Of a stretch of DNA of 64,000 bases, positions 30,416 through 41,120 are shown piece by piece. The notes under the pieces are model-generated. The model worked only from the letters and a program-made list of their open reading frames with translations, was not told where the DNA came from and ran no database searches. Where the stretch lies: NCBI GenBank assembly GCA_030323885.1, contig CM059199.1, positions 42,168,590-42,232,589 of the forward strand. The letters run 5' to 3'. The DNA comes from Branchipolynoe longqiensis (Eukaryota; Annelida; Polychaeta; Phyllodocida; Polynoidae). Both the position numbers and the translations under genes were made by a program. Each line of letters starts with the position of its first letter. Position 1 is the first letter of the stretch.

Positions 30416-31727
30416 TTTCGGTGGTGGGTATTTTGGGAGGGATAACAATGATGTGGGATAGGACTTGGGTAAAACAATGTGGGGGTGGGTATTTGGGGAG
30501 GGATACCAATGATGTTGGATGGGAATTGGGTAACGCAATGTGGTGGTGGTGTGTATTTGGGGAGGGATACCAATGATGTGGGATGGGAATTGGGTAAAAC
30601 AATGTGGTGGTGGTGGGTATTTGGGGAGGGATAACAATGATGTGGGATGGGAATTGGGTAAAACAATGTGGTGGTGGTGGGTATTTGGGGAGGGATAACA
30701 ATGATGTTGGATGGGAATTGGGTAAAACAATGTGGTGGTGGTGGGTATTTGGGGAGGGATAACAATGATGTGGGATGGGAATTGGGTAAAACAATGTGGT
30801 GGTGGTGGGTATTTGGGGAGGGATAACAATGATGTGGGATGGGAATTGGGTAAAACAATGTGGTGGTGGTGGGTATTTGGGGAGGATACCAATGATGTTG
30901 GATGGGAATTGGGTAAGCAATGTGGTGGTGGGGAGATACATGTGTGGGGGGAAAAAGTGGTGGGTATTTGGGGAGGGATACCAATGATGTGGGATGGGAA
31001 TTGGGTAAAACAATGTGGTGGTGGGTATTTGGGGAGGGATAACAATGATGTTGGATGGGAATTGGGTAAAACAATGTGGTGGTGGTGGGTATTTGGGGAG
31101 GGATAACAATGATGTGGGATGGGAATTGGGTAAAGCAATGTGGTGGTGGTGGGTATTTTGGGGGTGGATAACAATGATGTGGGATGGGAATTGGGTAAAA
31201 CAATGTGGTGGTGGTGGGTATTTGGGGAGGGATAACAGTGATGTGGGATGGGAATTGGGTAAAGCAATGTGGTGGTGGTGGGTATTTGGGGAGGGATAAC
31301 AATGATGTGGGATGGGAATTGGGTAAAACAATGTGGTGGTGGTGGGTATTTGGGGAGGGATACCAATGATGTGGGATGGGAATTGGGTAAAACAATGTGG
31401 TGGTGGTGGGTATTTGGGGAGGGATAACAATGATGTTGGATGGGAATTGGGTAAAGCAATGTGGTGGTGGTGGGTATTTGGGGAGGGATAACAATGATGT
31501 GGGATGGGACTTGGGTAAAACAATGTGGTGGTGGGTATTTGGGGAGGGATAACAATGATGTGGGATGGGAATTGGGTAAAACAATGTGGTGGTGGTGGGT
31601 ATTTGGGGAGGGATACCAATGATGTGGGATGGGAATTGGGTAAAACAATGTGGTGGTGGTGGGTATTTGGGGAGGGATAACAATGATGTGGGATGGGAAT
31701 TGGGTAAAACAATGTGGTGGTTGCTGG
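30416..31727 (+). repeat. 64-bp minisatellite, about 20 units
   Basis: Unit GGGATAACAATGATGTGGG..., period 64 measured between 30631 and 30695. Differences between units are few (CC/AA, GTTGG/GTGGG, GGTGGT copy number). As 64 is not a multiple of 3 and the minus strand lacks stops in all frames, three overlapping 430-485 codon open frames arise there; I regard them as artefacts. Confidence 0.95.
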
Positions 31728-31774
31728 TTCTTGGAGAGGGAGAACAATATTGCATGCAGGGTGGGAATTGGGAA

Positions 31775-33040
31775 TTATTTATTTAATGTTTATATGGATG
31801 ACTTGTCAAAAAGGTTAAATCAGTGTAAAACTGGATCTATTAATGGATTATTACTTCTAAATAATCTTATGTCTCCATCCATTTTTCTAGATCGTTTATA
31901 CATAGCATAAAGAGTAGTGGTCCCAGGACTGTTCCTCCGGGTACACCACAGGTGACAGTTCGTTGGTCTGAGAGTGTACCATTTACTTTGGTTTTTTGCT
32001 GTCTGTTGCTTAGGTAGCATTTTATCCAGATTATTGATTTGGATTTGATGCCCATGCTGTTTAATTTTCTCATTAATATGCTGTGGTCTACAGTGTCAAA
32101 GGCTTTGCTAAAGTCAATGAAGGCTGCTCCAACTAATTTCTTTTGCTTCAATGATGCCAGCACATCGCTTGTTAGGTTTGCTATTGTTTTTGATGTGGAG
32201 TGTAGTTTTCTGAAACCTCCTTCTTTAGTATATTGTTTTTTTTCCAAGTGCTCATTTATGTGCCTGTGGTATATTTGTTCAATTAGCTTGCCTGGTGTTT
32301 GCAAGATTGATATTGGTCTGTAGCACCCCATGTTTTGTTTGTCACCACCTTTGTAGATAGGGGTTATGGTTGCCATCTTCCATGCTGTGTTGAAGTGCCC
32401 CTGCTCAAATGATATGTTGAACAGGTCGACCATGGTATCTGGGATGGCTTGGAGTGCAGATGACTTGGTAATATTCTCACCATATAGTAGCGGACTGCAA
32501 ATGCTACTTAATATATGCTCTGAATATGGCATAGAACCTGATATCAAATATAATGCTATTAAAATTATGGTAATGCTCATTTAATCAAAATATGACAAGG
32601 ATACTGTGTTTCCTGATTTTATGTTAGCTGGTGCTCCCCTGTCAATCTCTAGTGAAGTCAAGTACTTAGCACACTTTATGACTGATGACTTTAGAGATGA
32701 CAGGAATATTACTAGAGAGTGTCACAAGTTATATGCTCAGGGAAATATGCCCATCAGGAAATTTCATGTGTACAACCGATGTCAAGGTCAATTTATTTAC
32801 AACTTTCTGTAGTCCCTTGTATACTGCCCAGATTTGGTGGAACTATAGAATGTATAGCATTATAAAACTGAAGGTAGCATATACTGACATTATGAGGTTA
32901 TTACTCCGTCTAGCTAGGTATCACAGTGCTAGTCAGCTGTTTGCCAATATTGATGTGGGTTTTGTCACATGGGAAGCAGGCACTCAACCCATGTGGCTGT
33001 CTGCTGTGGCAATCGCCAAGCATAGGCTAGATGCATAATA
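31775..33040 (+). pseudogene. LINE reverse transcriptase C-terminal part, split by an opposite LINE
   Basis: RT fragment YMDDLSKRLNQCKTG (31790-31840) continues after the interruption with ADDLVIFSPYSSGLQMLL (32453 on), which includes the ADD catalytic motif. Further downstream come LAGAPLSIS...VKYL, CSPLYTAQIWWNY and LLRLARYHSASQLF, the usual C-terminal blocks of this LINE type. A stop at 32581 and a frameshift near 32770 break it. It ends near 33040. Confidence 0.8.
31872..32580 (-). pseudogene. LINE reverse transcriptase fragment inserted in opposite orientation
   Basis: The minus strand encodes ITPIYKGGDKQNMGCYRPIS, AAFIDFSKAFDTVDH (motif A) and CGVPGGTVLGPLLFML (motif B, with Gly-Thr where Gln-Gly/Ser is usual). 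The LINE similarity spans about 31872-32453; the open frame extends to 32580 only by running into the complementary strand of the other LINE. It lacks motif C. CR1/Jockey-like by motif style. Confidence 0.8.
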
Positions 33041-33206
33041 GCATGTACATTTCCCCATCTGCTTCCTCGGTTTCAATAGCAATGGGTGGATGGAGGAGGA
33101 GGGAATGAGGACGAGACCTGCACATGGACTGTTGCGGGGGAGGTTGCATTTAAGGTATCCCTTAGATTGACAGTAGATCAAATTGCAATCTGGATCGTTT
33201 TGCAGA

Positions 33207-33752
33207 CTCACTCACTGTTATGGAACGCACTCACTGGCATGGAACACACTCACTGGCATGGAACGCACTCACTGGCATGGAACGCACTCACTGGTATAGA
33301 ACGCACTCACTGGCATGGAACGCACTCACTGGCATGGAACACACTCACTGGCATGGAACGCACTCACTGGCATGGAACGCACTCACTGGTATAGAACACA
33401 CTCACTGGCATGGAAGGCACTCACTGGCATGGAACGCACTCACTGGTATAGAACGTACTCACTGGCATGGAACGCACTCACTGGCATGGAACGCACTCAC
33501 TGGCATGGAACACACTCACTTGCACGGAACGCACTCACTGGCATGGAACGCACTCACTGGTATAGAACACACTCACTGGCATGGAACGCACTCACTGGCA
33601 TGGAACGCACTCACTGGTATAGAACGCACTCACTGGCATGGAAGGCACTCACTGGCATGGAACACACTCACTGGTATAGAATGCACTCACTGGCATGGAA
33701 CGCACTCATTGGTATAGAACGCACTCACTGGCATGGAACGCACTCACTAAGA
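33207..33752 (+). repeat. 19-bp minisatellite, about 28 units
   Basis: Unit ACTCACTGGCATGGAACGC with a recurrent variant ACTCACTGGTATAGAACGC appearing every three to five units. Open in several frames by virtue of its sequence; not a gene. Confidence 0.95.
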
Positions 33753-33889
33753 TGGACGTTTGCATAAGTGGGTCAGATTTGTGAACAGGTGGGGGCGGGG
33801 GTAATTAATCCTTGGGTGAATTAATTCCTAGCTTTGTCGCAGTTGATATCATATGACCAGAATATGTACAAACTGCAGGCATTGCCATC

Positions 33890-34043
33890 AGGCAGAATAA
33901 CCGAATCGGTACCGAGTGCTGGCTTCTCGTCGTGCAGGTCGTGGGTTCGAATCCTGGCAGGTCCACTTTGCATGGCGCTCACCATGACTAGGAGAGGACG
34001 AAGAGCACTGGGATGAGGAAGACCGACTGTCCACGATTGACGG
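33890..34043 (+). mobile_element. SINE-A copy, head 2-like, tail 2
   Basis: ACCGAATCGGTACCGAGTG and GTGGGTTCGAATCC boxes, then GGATGAGGAAGACCGACTGT and CACGATTGACG. The body is shortened. Confidence 0.65.
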
Positions 34044-34398
34044 GCTCGTGTGTGGGGTGGGAGCGGGCTTGGTGTGAGGGGTGGGATGAGGATATTCAAG
34101 CCTCTTGTGGTCTGCCTCTAACCACCATTTTTCTTTCTCTTGCAGGTGGTACCCGCCGCTAGTGCAGTTGTTCGTACTGGGTACTACGTGCAAATAGTTC
34201 ATGAAAATCCCTGATCTATATGCAGCTGAGACACTAGCAAAAGTATTTAGGGGTGTTTCGTCCTGGATATTATTCAGCATCTTTAATAACAAATTTCTCA
34301 CAAATTGAGTGATGCTAGATAAGACACATCTCTGCTTGTTGTGTGCTAATGTTTTGGCCTTGGAGTACATTATTGCTATTATTCGCAATGTTTGTTAG
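34044..34398. other. Unassigned sequence with a possible splice acceptor
   Basis: TTTCTTTCTCTTGCAG ends at 34146, a strong acceptor context; the following frame WYPPLVQLFVLGTTCK ends in TAG after 16 codons. No family recognised. Confidence 0.2.
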
Positions 34399-34521
34399 AT
34401 TTCGGTGGGAATAACCCCAACATTCTGCCCTTCTATGTCATGAACTCTTGCTGGGAGGACGAACAATTTATTTTCAGTCCACCTCATTTGGACACTGTCG
34501 GCCGCAGCTCACCATTTCTTG
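34399..34521 (+). CDS. Possible exon of an unknown gene
   Basis: A 123-bp segment between an AG (TTGTTAG) and a GTGAGT donor, open with a balanced composition unlike the surrounding repeats. It encodes FGGNNPNILPFYVMNSCWED and continues EQFIFSPPHLDTVGRSSPFL. Both ends are in phase 1, so the exon is symmetric. I cannot assign a family; it may be real, or chance. Confidence 0.3.
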
Positions 34522-34644
34522 GTGAGTTGGCAATGGGCACACTGTTCTGCCCTCCAAACCCTACTATCATAAATGTCTTTTCTACATGGGCTAGACCTGG
34601 GTGGTATTCCCTGCTTAAATACACACTTGTTACCAGGGCTACTT

Positions 34645-35215
34645 ATCAAAATGTCATTCCTTTGCCATATCAAAATGTCATTCCTTTGCTGGATTAAACC
34701 TTGTCTCAATTTCCATTTGGCAGCACCACCATCTGGTCCGGATGACGCCATGCCAAATCAGCTCCTGATTGGTCACCATCACTGACTGGTACCAGCGCCT
34801 CTACAGTTCACCAGTCCACATCCATCACCATTCAGCCCCTGGTGACCTACATTAATCTTATCACGCCACCCACCTGGCTTCTACACTGTCTATAAAAGGT
34901 ATGGTTGGACCTGTGTCTTTCTTGTCGCATTGCGCCTATTTGTTCATATTTTGTAAATAACAAATAAACAAGATAGTCACACAAATAACAGAGAAACAAA
35001 ATGTCATTCCTTTGCCAGATTAAAATGTTATTCCTTTGCCAGATCAAAATGTCATTCTTTAGCCGCATCAACAAGTCAACGCTTTGCCGGATTACAAGTT
35101 TCTCAACTAATCATTCATACTTTGTAAATAAATAAACAAAATAGTCACATAAATAACAAATAAACAAAATGTTTGCTTTGCCAGATCAAAATAACTTTGC
35201 TTTGCCAGATTAAAC
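34645..35215 (+). repeat. Dispersed 24-bp repeats, ATCAAAATGTCATTCCTTTGCC
   Basis: Two units at 34648-34697, three to four at 34998-35090 and two at 35168-35215, separated by SINE-free sequence that includes a duplicated AAATAAACAAAATAGTCAC segment (34953 and 35121). The minus strand reads WQRNDILI repeatedly; no gene is proposed. Confidence 0.7.
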
Positions 35216-35279
35216 ATTTTCTTACTTTCCACTTTTCAGTTTTATCCACAGCCTCAACTGGTTCCTGTTCAGAGCAGCG

Positions 35280-35490
35280 CAGGTTTAGGGTGACTTGAGA
35301 GTGCTGGCAGATTGACCAGTACCATAACCCGATATCCCGCATAGTCGCATTATCCTGATACTGAGCAAACCACTCCCTGTCCTATCTTTATTAATGCGTA
35401 GTCATTTTGTAAGTCATGGATTGACTTGGTCCGGTTTAGAACACAACGGCAAGGGGAAGATTAACTAACGATCTTACAGATTGGACCATA
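35280..35490 (-). mobile_element. SINE-A degraded copy
   Basis: Core GATATCCCGCATAGTCGC and body TTGTAAGTCATGGATTGAC; the tail is missing and the head is barely recognisable. Confidence 0.6.
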
Positions 35491-35603
35491 TATTTCAGTT
35501 CCTGGACTGCATCCTCGGGAAAGTGTTTTGACTTAAATGGGAATATTGAAAAACAATATTAATAAATTTAGCTGATTAGGCGTGAAATCTACTCACTTTT
35601 ATC

Positions 35604-35933
35604 AGCGGGCGCGGTAGCCGAATCGGTAGAGCGCGGGCCTCACGTGTGGAAGGTCGGGAGTTCGATTCCCAGTCGAGTCAAACCGATGACTTATAAAATT
35701 GATACTTGTTACTTCCTACCCTGGCACTCATGGGCAAGGGCCAGGACTGGTTAGCTCAGTGTCAGGATAATGTGACTGATATGAGTGGGATATTGGGCCA
35801 TGTTGCTGGCAGCCTGATTTCTCAGTGTAGCAGCACTATAACATTGCCATGAGTGTGCACTGTCACAAGTCGGTACTCAACCTGATATGACCTTAGATGT
35901 TGCGAGGATGTAAAACTTCAACGACCAACCAAC
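35604..35933 (+). mobile_element. SINE-A full-length copy, head 2, tail 1 (reference copy)
   Basis: GCGGTAGCCGAATCGGTAG (A box) and GGGAGTTCGATTCCC (B box, able to form a T arm) head the element. The body, core (GTCAGGATAATGTGACTG) and tail (GATATGACCTTAGATGTTGC) follow, ending in CAACGACCAACCAACC. The tRNA-like head is not a tRNA gene, since no intact acceptor stem brackets it. Confidence 0.9.
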
Positions 35934-36150
35934 CTTTTGAATATACCGACCCAGAGCGGACCATGCGAATGCGCCTGTCGGTACAGCTGTTGGAAAGGGA
36001 TATGAGGACCGGTACCCATCCTGATATGACCTTAGATGTTGCCAGGATGTAAAACTTCAACAACCAACCAACCTTTTGAATCTACCGACCCAGAGCGGAC
36101 CATGCGCATGTAGGTACTGCTGTTGGACAGGGATATGATGACCTTATCGG
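35871..36150 (+). repeat. 139-bp tandem duplication spanning the SINE 3' end
   Basis: The tail 1 end plus about 80 bp of flank (ACCGACCCAGAGCGGACC) is repeated twice; CTGATATGA recurs at 35882 and 36021, giving a 139-bp period. Confidence 0.85.
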
Positions 36151-36402
36151 TACCCGTTATACCACCAGGCGGCAGCACAATGATAGGTGTTGGGTGTCGG
36201 TCATCAGTTCCAGATACCCGATGCACACCGCCAACCTGCCCTCTAGAGTCAGTGACAAGAACTAATGATGGGCTGAATATCACTGCACAGGACGCGCTGC
36301 CTGTAGGTACAGTTGTTTGACATGAATATGAATACCTTAACCTGTATACCTCATACCACTAGAGGGCAGCACAAAGAACAGGGAATGGGTTGGTAGATTG
36401 GT
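36151..36402. other. Unassigned sequence
   Basis: Two copies of a CATACCACTAGAGGGCAGCAC-like motif (36163 and 36352); otherwise unremarkable. Confidence 0.35.
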
Positions 36403-37012
36403 TGGTTGGTTGTTTGTTTGAGGTTTACGTCCTGACAACATCTACAGTCATGTCAAGATGGGCACCGACATGTGCAGGGATGAAAGATCTCCACGATTTC
36501 ACGGATTTCCGGGATTTTTCAATAGTGCAGCACCATCAGCGTACACTAATAAGTGGTGCAGTCGCCGCAGCACTATCAGCGTATACTACTAATAAATACT
36601 TCAAACGCTGCAGCATTATCAGCGTATACCAATATATATGAAACCCGACTTCCGGAAAATGTCTGCGATTCCCTGACAATGCTAAACCTATGGGAGAATA
36701 TCTGCATTTCCGCTTTTTTTCTCCTGGAGACCACTTTCATCCCTAATGTGTTAGTGCACATCCATGGTGAATTTATAATGCAGCCCCACTGGGAGACCCG
36801 GTCACCAGCACCATGACCTGATACCACACTCAGTCACGTTATCCGGACACTGAGTCAACCAGTCCTTCTCCTATCCTAGCAATGCTGAGTGTCAGGCTAG
36901 GTAGCGACAAGTATCAATTTAATAAGTCATTGGGTCGACTCGGCTTGGATTCAAACACCCGACCTTCCGCAGGGGAATCCTGCGCTGTACCGATTCAGCC
37001 ACCGCACCCGGT
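36403..37012 (-). mobile_element. SINE-A, head 2, tail 1, split by a hAT-like MITE
   Basis: Tail 36403-36474 and core-body-head 36746-37012. The interrupting DNA is 36475-36745. Confidence 0.8.
36475..36745. mobile_element. 271-bp hAT-like MITE with 5-bp duplication
   Basis: Ends CAGGGATGAAAG and, read on the minus strand, TAGGGATGAAAG. ATGTG on both sides (36470-36474, 36746-36750). The interior has three GCAGCAYYATCAGCGTA units at 36528, 36565 and 36609. CAGGG-type termini are usual for hAT elements; a 5-bp duplication fits the hAT5/Buster-type group rather than the classical 8 bp. Confidence 0.65.
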
Positions 37013-37842
37013 TCTGGGAAGATGGCCTAAACTGCTAAAACAGATGTTGTCCAACCGTCTGTATGGAGTTGTACAGGTGACATCCAAGTGGTTCAGAGTC
37101 CAACTATCAATATCATGTTCTATCCAGAATTAGGCTGCATTCCTCCGGGTTGCTTCCAAAGGGAGGCGTACAGTCGCCACTCACTAATAATTAGCTTATT
37201 TTACAGCAAGCTCACATTTAAGGCATTTAGCGAACAACCGTCAATATGTCAAGCAGACCGAAGACTGCAAGAACCTCACACAATCACATTCACCATGCAT
37301 TAATAGCAAGCAAGCCACACAACATCCACAAAACACACCCAACAAAACCAGCGACATCCAACTTAATATCTGAGGACTGGCTGCTGCTTCTTATCTCTCA
37401 CAATTAGAATCTGTATTAATTGAGAACACTACATCGCCGTAGATAGGAATTTTTGTCTGGGGCTGGGGACAGATAAAATCATGGAACGGGCGAGGAACAA
37501 AGGTGCAAGGCGGTAGGGATGTATGAGGTACCCCCTCCCTCCCCCCACCCCCCGACACACAGACCCCACACTCCCATCAAGATATATTTCTCGGAGTGAT
37601 TATTATCATTGTTCCATGTCCCAAGCGCGAGATTATATAGTCACAGTACCGTGACGACAGTAGATTATTCTACAATCACCGTTTCCCATCAGGGTTAGCG
37701 TTAGGGTTAGGGTCAGATATTTTGCGTAGGGATTGAGTGTAGACTTCGGATCTAAAAGAACAGCATGGTGGTGCTAAACCGCCGATCTATATCAAAGGTA
37801 CCATAATGCTACACTGCTACACTGCTGCTAGTGATACAGTAT
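37013..37842. other. Intergenic, no gene seen
   Basis: C-rich tract at 37530-37555, two TTAGGG-like units at 37697. No exon or repeat assigned. Confidence 0.4.
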
Positions 37843-38240
37843 TACTCATACTCATACTCATCCGCTTCTGATTTTGTTAGGCTTATAGGCCTGTATCAGG
37901 TCCATGCATGTCCAAATTTGATTTACTAGGATTAAACGCATCGAGTACCAGATGTATGCAATATTGCAGCCCCCTCCAATACTTATCCAGTCTGCCTTTG
38001 AAGGCGTTGACGGAAGGCGCTTCTATAACATGTTCAGGCAGTGCGTTCCAGGCATTTACTATCCTGTTTCTGAAGAATAGCTGTCTGACTGGTTTTATTG
38101 CTCTTTCCTTCTTCAGCTTGTATCGATGACCTCTAGTTTTACAGTTGGCCAGCTTCAGGTATCTAGCATCAACCGCATATCTTCCAGTGACGTGTTTGAA
38201 TGCTTATTGTGATTTTAGAATATCCTTCTGTTGCCAAAGT
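37843..38240 (-). pseudogene. LINE C-terminal fragment with (GAGTAT)n 3' end
   Basis: Minus-strand frame: ARYLKLANCKTRGHRYKLK, VRQLFFRNRIVNAWNALPEH, APSVNAFKGRLDKYWRG and a stop near 37885. RNxxxNAWNxLPxxVxxAPSVNxFKxRLDxxW is the conserved tail of CR1/Jockey-like ORF2. The 3' end carries GAGTATGAGTATGAGTA, a short tandem tail as seen in such LINEs. 5'-truncated. Confidence 0.8.
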
Positions 38241-38743
38241 ACCGTGACAATATTGGGGCCCTTATTTTTTGTTTGGGGGCAGGGAGGGCAAGGGACTCTC
38301 CACACTCCCTTCCACTCCCACTGGCTACAGCCCTGAAATACGTCAGTTACCACGTCGGTTTCATTGTAATAATACCGCACGCTCAGCAAGTATTCGATTA
38401 AACTGTCGCTCAGTGGCACTGTCTAAATTCTGCAGCTGAATTCACCCTGATGTTCTGAGGGAATGGCAATAGGTCATTGCCGACAACAGGCGCGGATCTC
38501 ACGCCGCTTATGAAATGTCAAAAGTTACAATTACTATGAAGTAATTGAGGCTTACATGAAGTGGCCACGAGATGAACTTGTAGTGCATGTGAACAAAAAG
38601 CAATTTACGCTAATCTGTCTATTTTAGGTAATTTATATTTAAGTTAGGCGGTTTGTGGCCAAGATATGAGATGCAGGGGGGGGATACCTAAAGTTGCATT
38701 GCATTTTGGTGTGTGTTTGTATTTGTGTGTGTTTGTATTTAGT
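38241..38743. other. Intergenic, no gene seen
   Basis: GTGTGTTTGTATTT repeats at 38708-38740; otherwise nothing. Confidence 0.4.
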
Positions 38744-39063
38744 TTAAAGCTGCATAGTTTAATGAAGCATAAACTTTTCAAAACCAAATTAACTATTTAG
38801 ATTTGGTTCTACATATCTCATTTAGATACCGGTGCACTTATTAAGCATGTGTCATTACACAGACGGGAACAATTTAATAGAACCTTTTAGTGCAGAAGTG
38901 TAAGAGTTTTGGCATGCTTGCCAAAGCTAATTTTGCATGTTTGCACTTCCATTATCTCAAAAGTTAGCCATTTAAAATAAAAGTTACTAGATTATAACGA
39001 TCAACCTAATATATTTATCTCAGAAAATGATAGAAACTCAGAATCATCGGAATAGGCAACTGT
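38744..39063. mobile_element. TTAA-MITE copy
   Basis: TTAAAGCTGCATAGTTTAATG at the left, internal TTTTGGCATGCTTGCCAAA palindrome at about 38912, and CAGAATCATCGGAATAGGC at the right. Family described at 62368. Confidence 0.65.
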
Positions 39064-39064
39064 T

Positions 39065-39182
39065 GTTGATTGTTTTTTGGAGTTTTACGTCCCGGCAACA
39101 TCTACGGTCATACCACGATGGGTACAGACTTGTGACAGTGCCGACCAGTCCTTCCCCAATCTAAATGATGCCGAACATCTAT
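39065..39182 (-). mobile_element. SINE-A, internally deleted
   Basis: Tail 1 directly joined to CGACCAGTCCTTCCCC body; core and head missing. Confidence 0.65.
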
Positions 39183-39194
39183 CAAAACCTGTTG

Positions 39195-39297
39195 TTTCGT
39201 TGGAGTTGGAGTTTTACGTCCTGGCAGCATCTAAGGGCATATCAGGACGGCTCCCAAACCGGGAGACGGACGCTCAACTCATTCGGCCATCCCGTCT
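39195..39297 (-). mobile_element. SINE-A, tail 1 joined to head 1
   Basis: Tail 1 to CAGGACGG and then directly to GGGAGACGGACGCTCAACTC of the head; a large internal deletion leaves both ends. Confidence 0.7.
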
Positions 39298-39536
39298 GAT
39301 TGTGCAGCTTTAAGTGGCCAACATCTCAGATGCGGGAGCCGCATTGCTTTTTTGTGTGTGTGGTTGGATTTAGTTTAAATGTATGGGAATGAAAGGGGAC
39401 TGCCTAGGAGTTAACGCGGAGGGAAGGCCTACCGGAAGTAGTGTGCGCTGCAGCGGAAGCTGGTGAAACACCAAGTTGTTGAAAGCTTTATTATAACGGC
39501 TTCTGGAAATAAATCTGTGCAACCCAATGGCGCAAA

Positions 39537-39725
39537 GTTTGTTTGTTTGTGTGTTGTTGTTTTACATCCTAGCAACATCTAAGATCATATCAGGACGGGG
39601 ACCGACTTGTGAGAGTACACACTCATGACAATTTTATAGTGCTGCCCCACTGGGAAATCAGGCCACTGGCACCATGACCCGATATCCCACTCAGTCACAT
39701 TATCCTGACACCGAGCTAACCAGGC
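39537..39725 (-). mobile_element. SINE-A, tail and core only
   Basis: Tail 1 with a (GTTT)n end, core to GAGCTAACCAGG; truncated where it meets the TTAA-MITE. Confidence 0.8.
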
Positions 39726-39946
39726 AATTTACTAGAATCGGTTACTGCAGAAGCCTATGGTGTCTAGAGCTTTGGCATGCTTGCCAAAACTAATTTTGCA
39801 TATTTGCACTTCAAATATCTCAAAAGGTAGGCATTTTAAATCGAAGTTCCTTCAAGCTAATGTAAGATGGATTATGATTATCAACCTGATATATTTATCT
39901 CAGACAATGACGGAAACTCATAACCATCGGACTATGCAACTTTAAC
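39726..39946 (-). mobile_element. TTAA-MITE copy, partial
   Basis: GGTTACTGCAGAAGCC to CGGACTATGCAACTTTAA. It supplies the empty site for the MITE at 62562. A more diverged relative continues at 40010-40180. Confidence 0.65.
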
Positions 39947-40429
39947 ATTAGTGTTTATCAGTTTATTAAACATTAATTGTCACATTGGAGAGAATACTAA
40001 GTCAATTTAATAGAACTTATTATAATTGAAGCATATGGTGTCCAGCGATTTGATGCACATTCCACAGTTATTTGCGCATGTTGTTAGTTCAGCTAATTCC
40101 AATGCCAGCCATGTATATAACAAGTTTCTTCAAAGTAAAGTGAATTACAGCATGACGATCACCCTAATGCATTTATGGAATGACAAAATCTATGCTGGAA
40201 ACTAAATACTCAGTGAGCTACTGCTATCACGTCATGTTGATGGCAGCCTCTTCTCCGTCTGTGGGAAAGTGATTATAAAAGGCGCCTTGCTGCTTATCGG
40301 AAAGAGTAGCCTATGTGGCGGCAGTGGGTTTCGACAAAAGAAATGTGCCATGATGACCAAATATTTTACGTCTAATAGGCGATGATAAAAATCAATGCGC
40401 TCTAGAGGCATCGTTAAATAAAACAAACT

Positions 40430-40555
40430 TGTTGCCTCTTCTCCCAGTGGGGCAGCACTATAAAGTCGTCATGAGTGCGCACTGTCGCAAGTAGGTACCC
40501 ATCTTGATATTACTTTAAATGTTGTGAGGACATAAAAGCCCAACAACCAGCCAAT
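40430..40555 (+). mobile_element. SINE-A core and tail 1 fragment
   Basis: CCCAGTGGGGCAGCACTATAA to ACAACCAGCC. Preceded at 40398-40425 by GCTCTAGAGGCATCGTTAAA, the end of another repeat. Confidence 0.75.
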
Positions 40556-40721
40556 GTTTCATTCATCTGTCCATCTATGTTTCTCTTTATAAGACTACAA
40601 TGATCATCTTAGTAATGTCGCCCTATATTGATAATACTATTAAAGCTCTAAGCACATATCCCAGCCTTTCGTTTCATTGCGATGATACTAGTCTTATAAA
40701 GCAATCCTATTTTGTTGTTGG
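40556..40721. other. Unassigned spacer
   Basis: Nothing recognised. Confidence 0.3.
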
Positions 40722-41020
40722 TCCATTAGTTGTTTAAGCAGGGGAAATTTCAGTCATAGACGACTGGTCTTCCTCATTCCACTGCTGGTCGATAGAAAGC
40801 CCGAGCCTACACTTTTACCGACCCAAGGGATTTTTAACCTCCCACACCACATAGACATGGTATGAGAGCAACCGGCCTTTGATGATGCTGTAAGTTATAC
40901 ACAGCGGTGGAAATCCAAATTGGCAGAACTGGGGGAATGGGGAATCGAACCGCCGACCCTCAGATTAGGAGTCTGACCTAGACAAATGTCAGATGCTCTA
41001 ACCACTCCACCACAGAGAAC
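40722..41020 (-). mobile_element. SINE-B copy
   Basis: Minus-strand head GTGGAGTGGTTAGAGC with B box GCGGTTCGATTCC, a roughly 150-bp body and the same tail 2 found on some SINE-A copies (TTTAAGCAGGGGAAATTTC on the + strand). Second copy at 53660. Confidence 0.8.
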
Positions 41021-41044
41021 ACTGTAATAATTTAACATAGACTA

Positions 41045-41120
41045 ACGGTTGATTGGTGCAGTTTCTCGTCCACACAACATCTAAGGTCATACCGGGACAG
41101 GACTATGGACTAATGAAGTA
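41045..41120 (-). mobile_element. SINE-A tail 1 fragment
   Basis: CACACAACATCTAAGGTCAT with short flanks. Confidence 0.6.

Noticed and set aside
30730..31300. CRISPR-like array (regular repeat with spacing)
   Set aside because: No unique spacers; the whole unit is repeated, and the genome is eukaryotic.
30290..31755. Three overlapping 430-485 codon minus-strand ORFs
   Set aside because: They are readings of a stop-free 64-bp minisatellite; all three frames are equally open, so there is no evidence of coding selection.
33086..33767. ORFs of 100-165 codons with HSLAWNALTGMERTHW repeats
   Set aside because: 19-bp minisatellite read in three frames.
37690..37712. Interstitial telomere-like GTTAGGGTTAGGG
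   Set aside because: Only two units in otherwise unique sequence; chance occurrence is likely.
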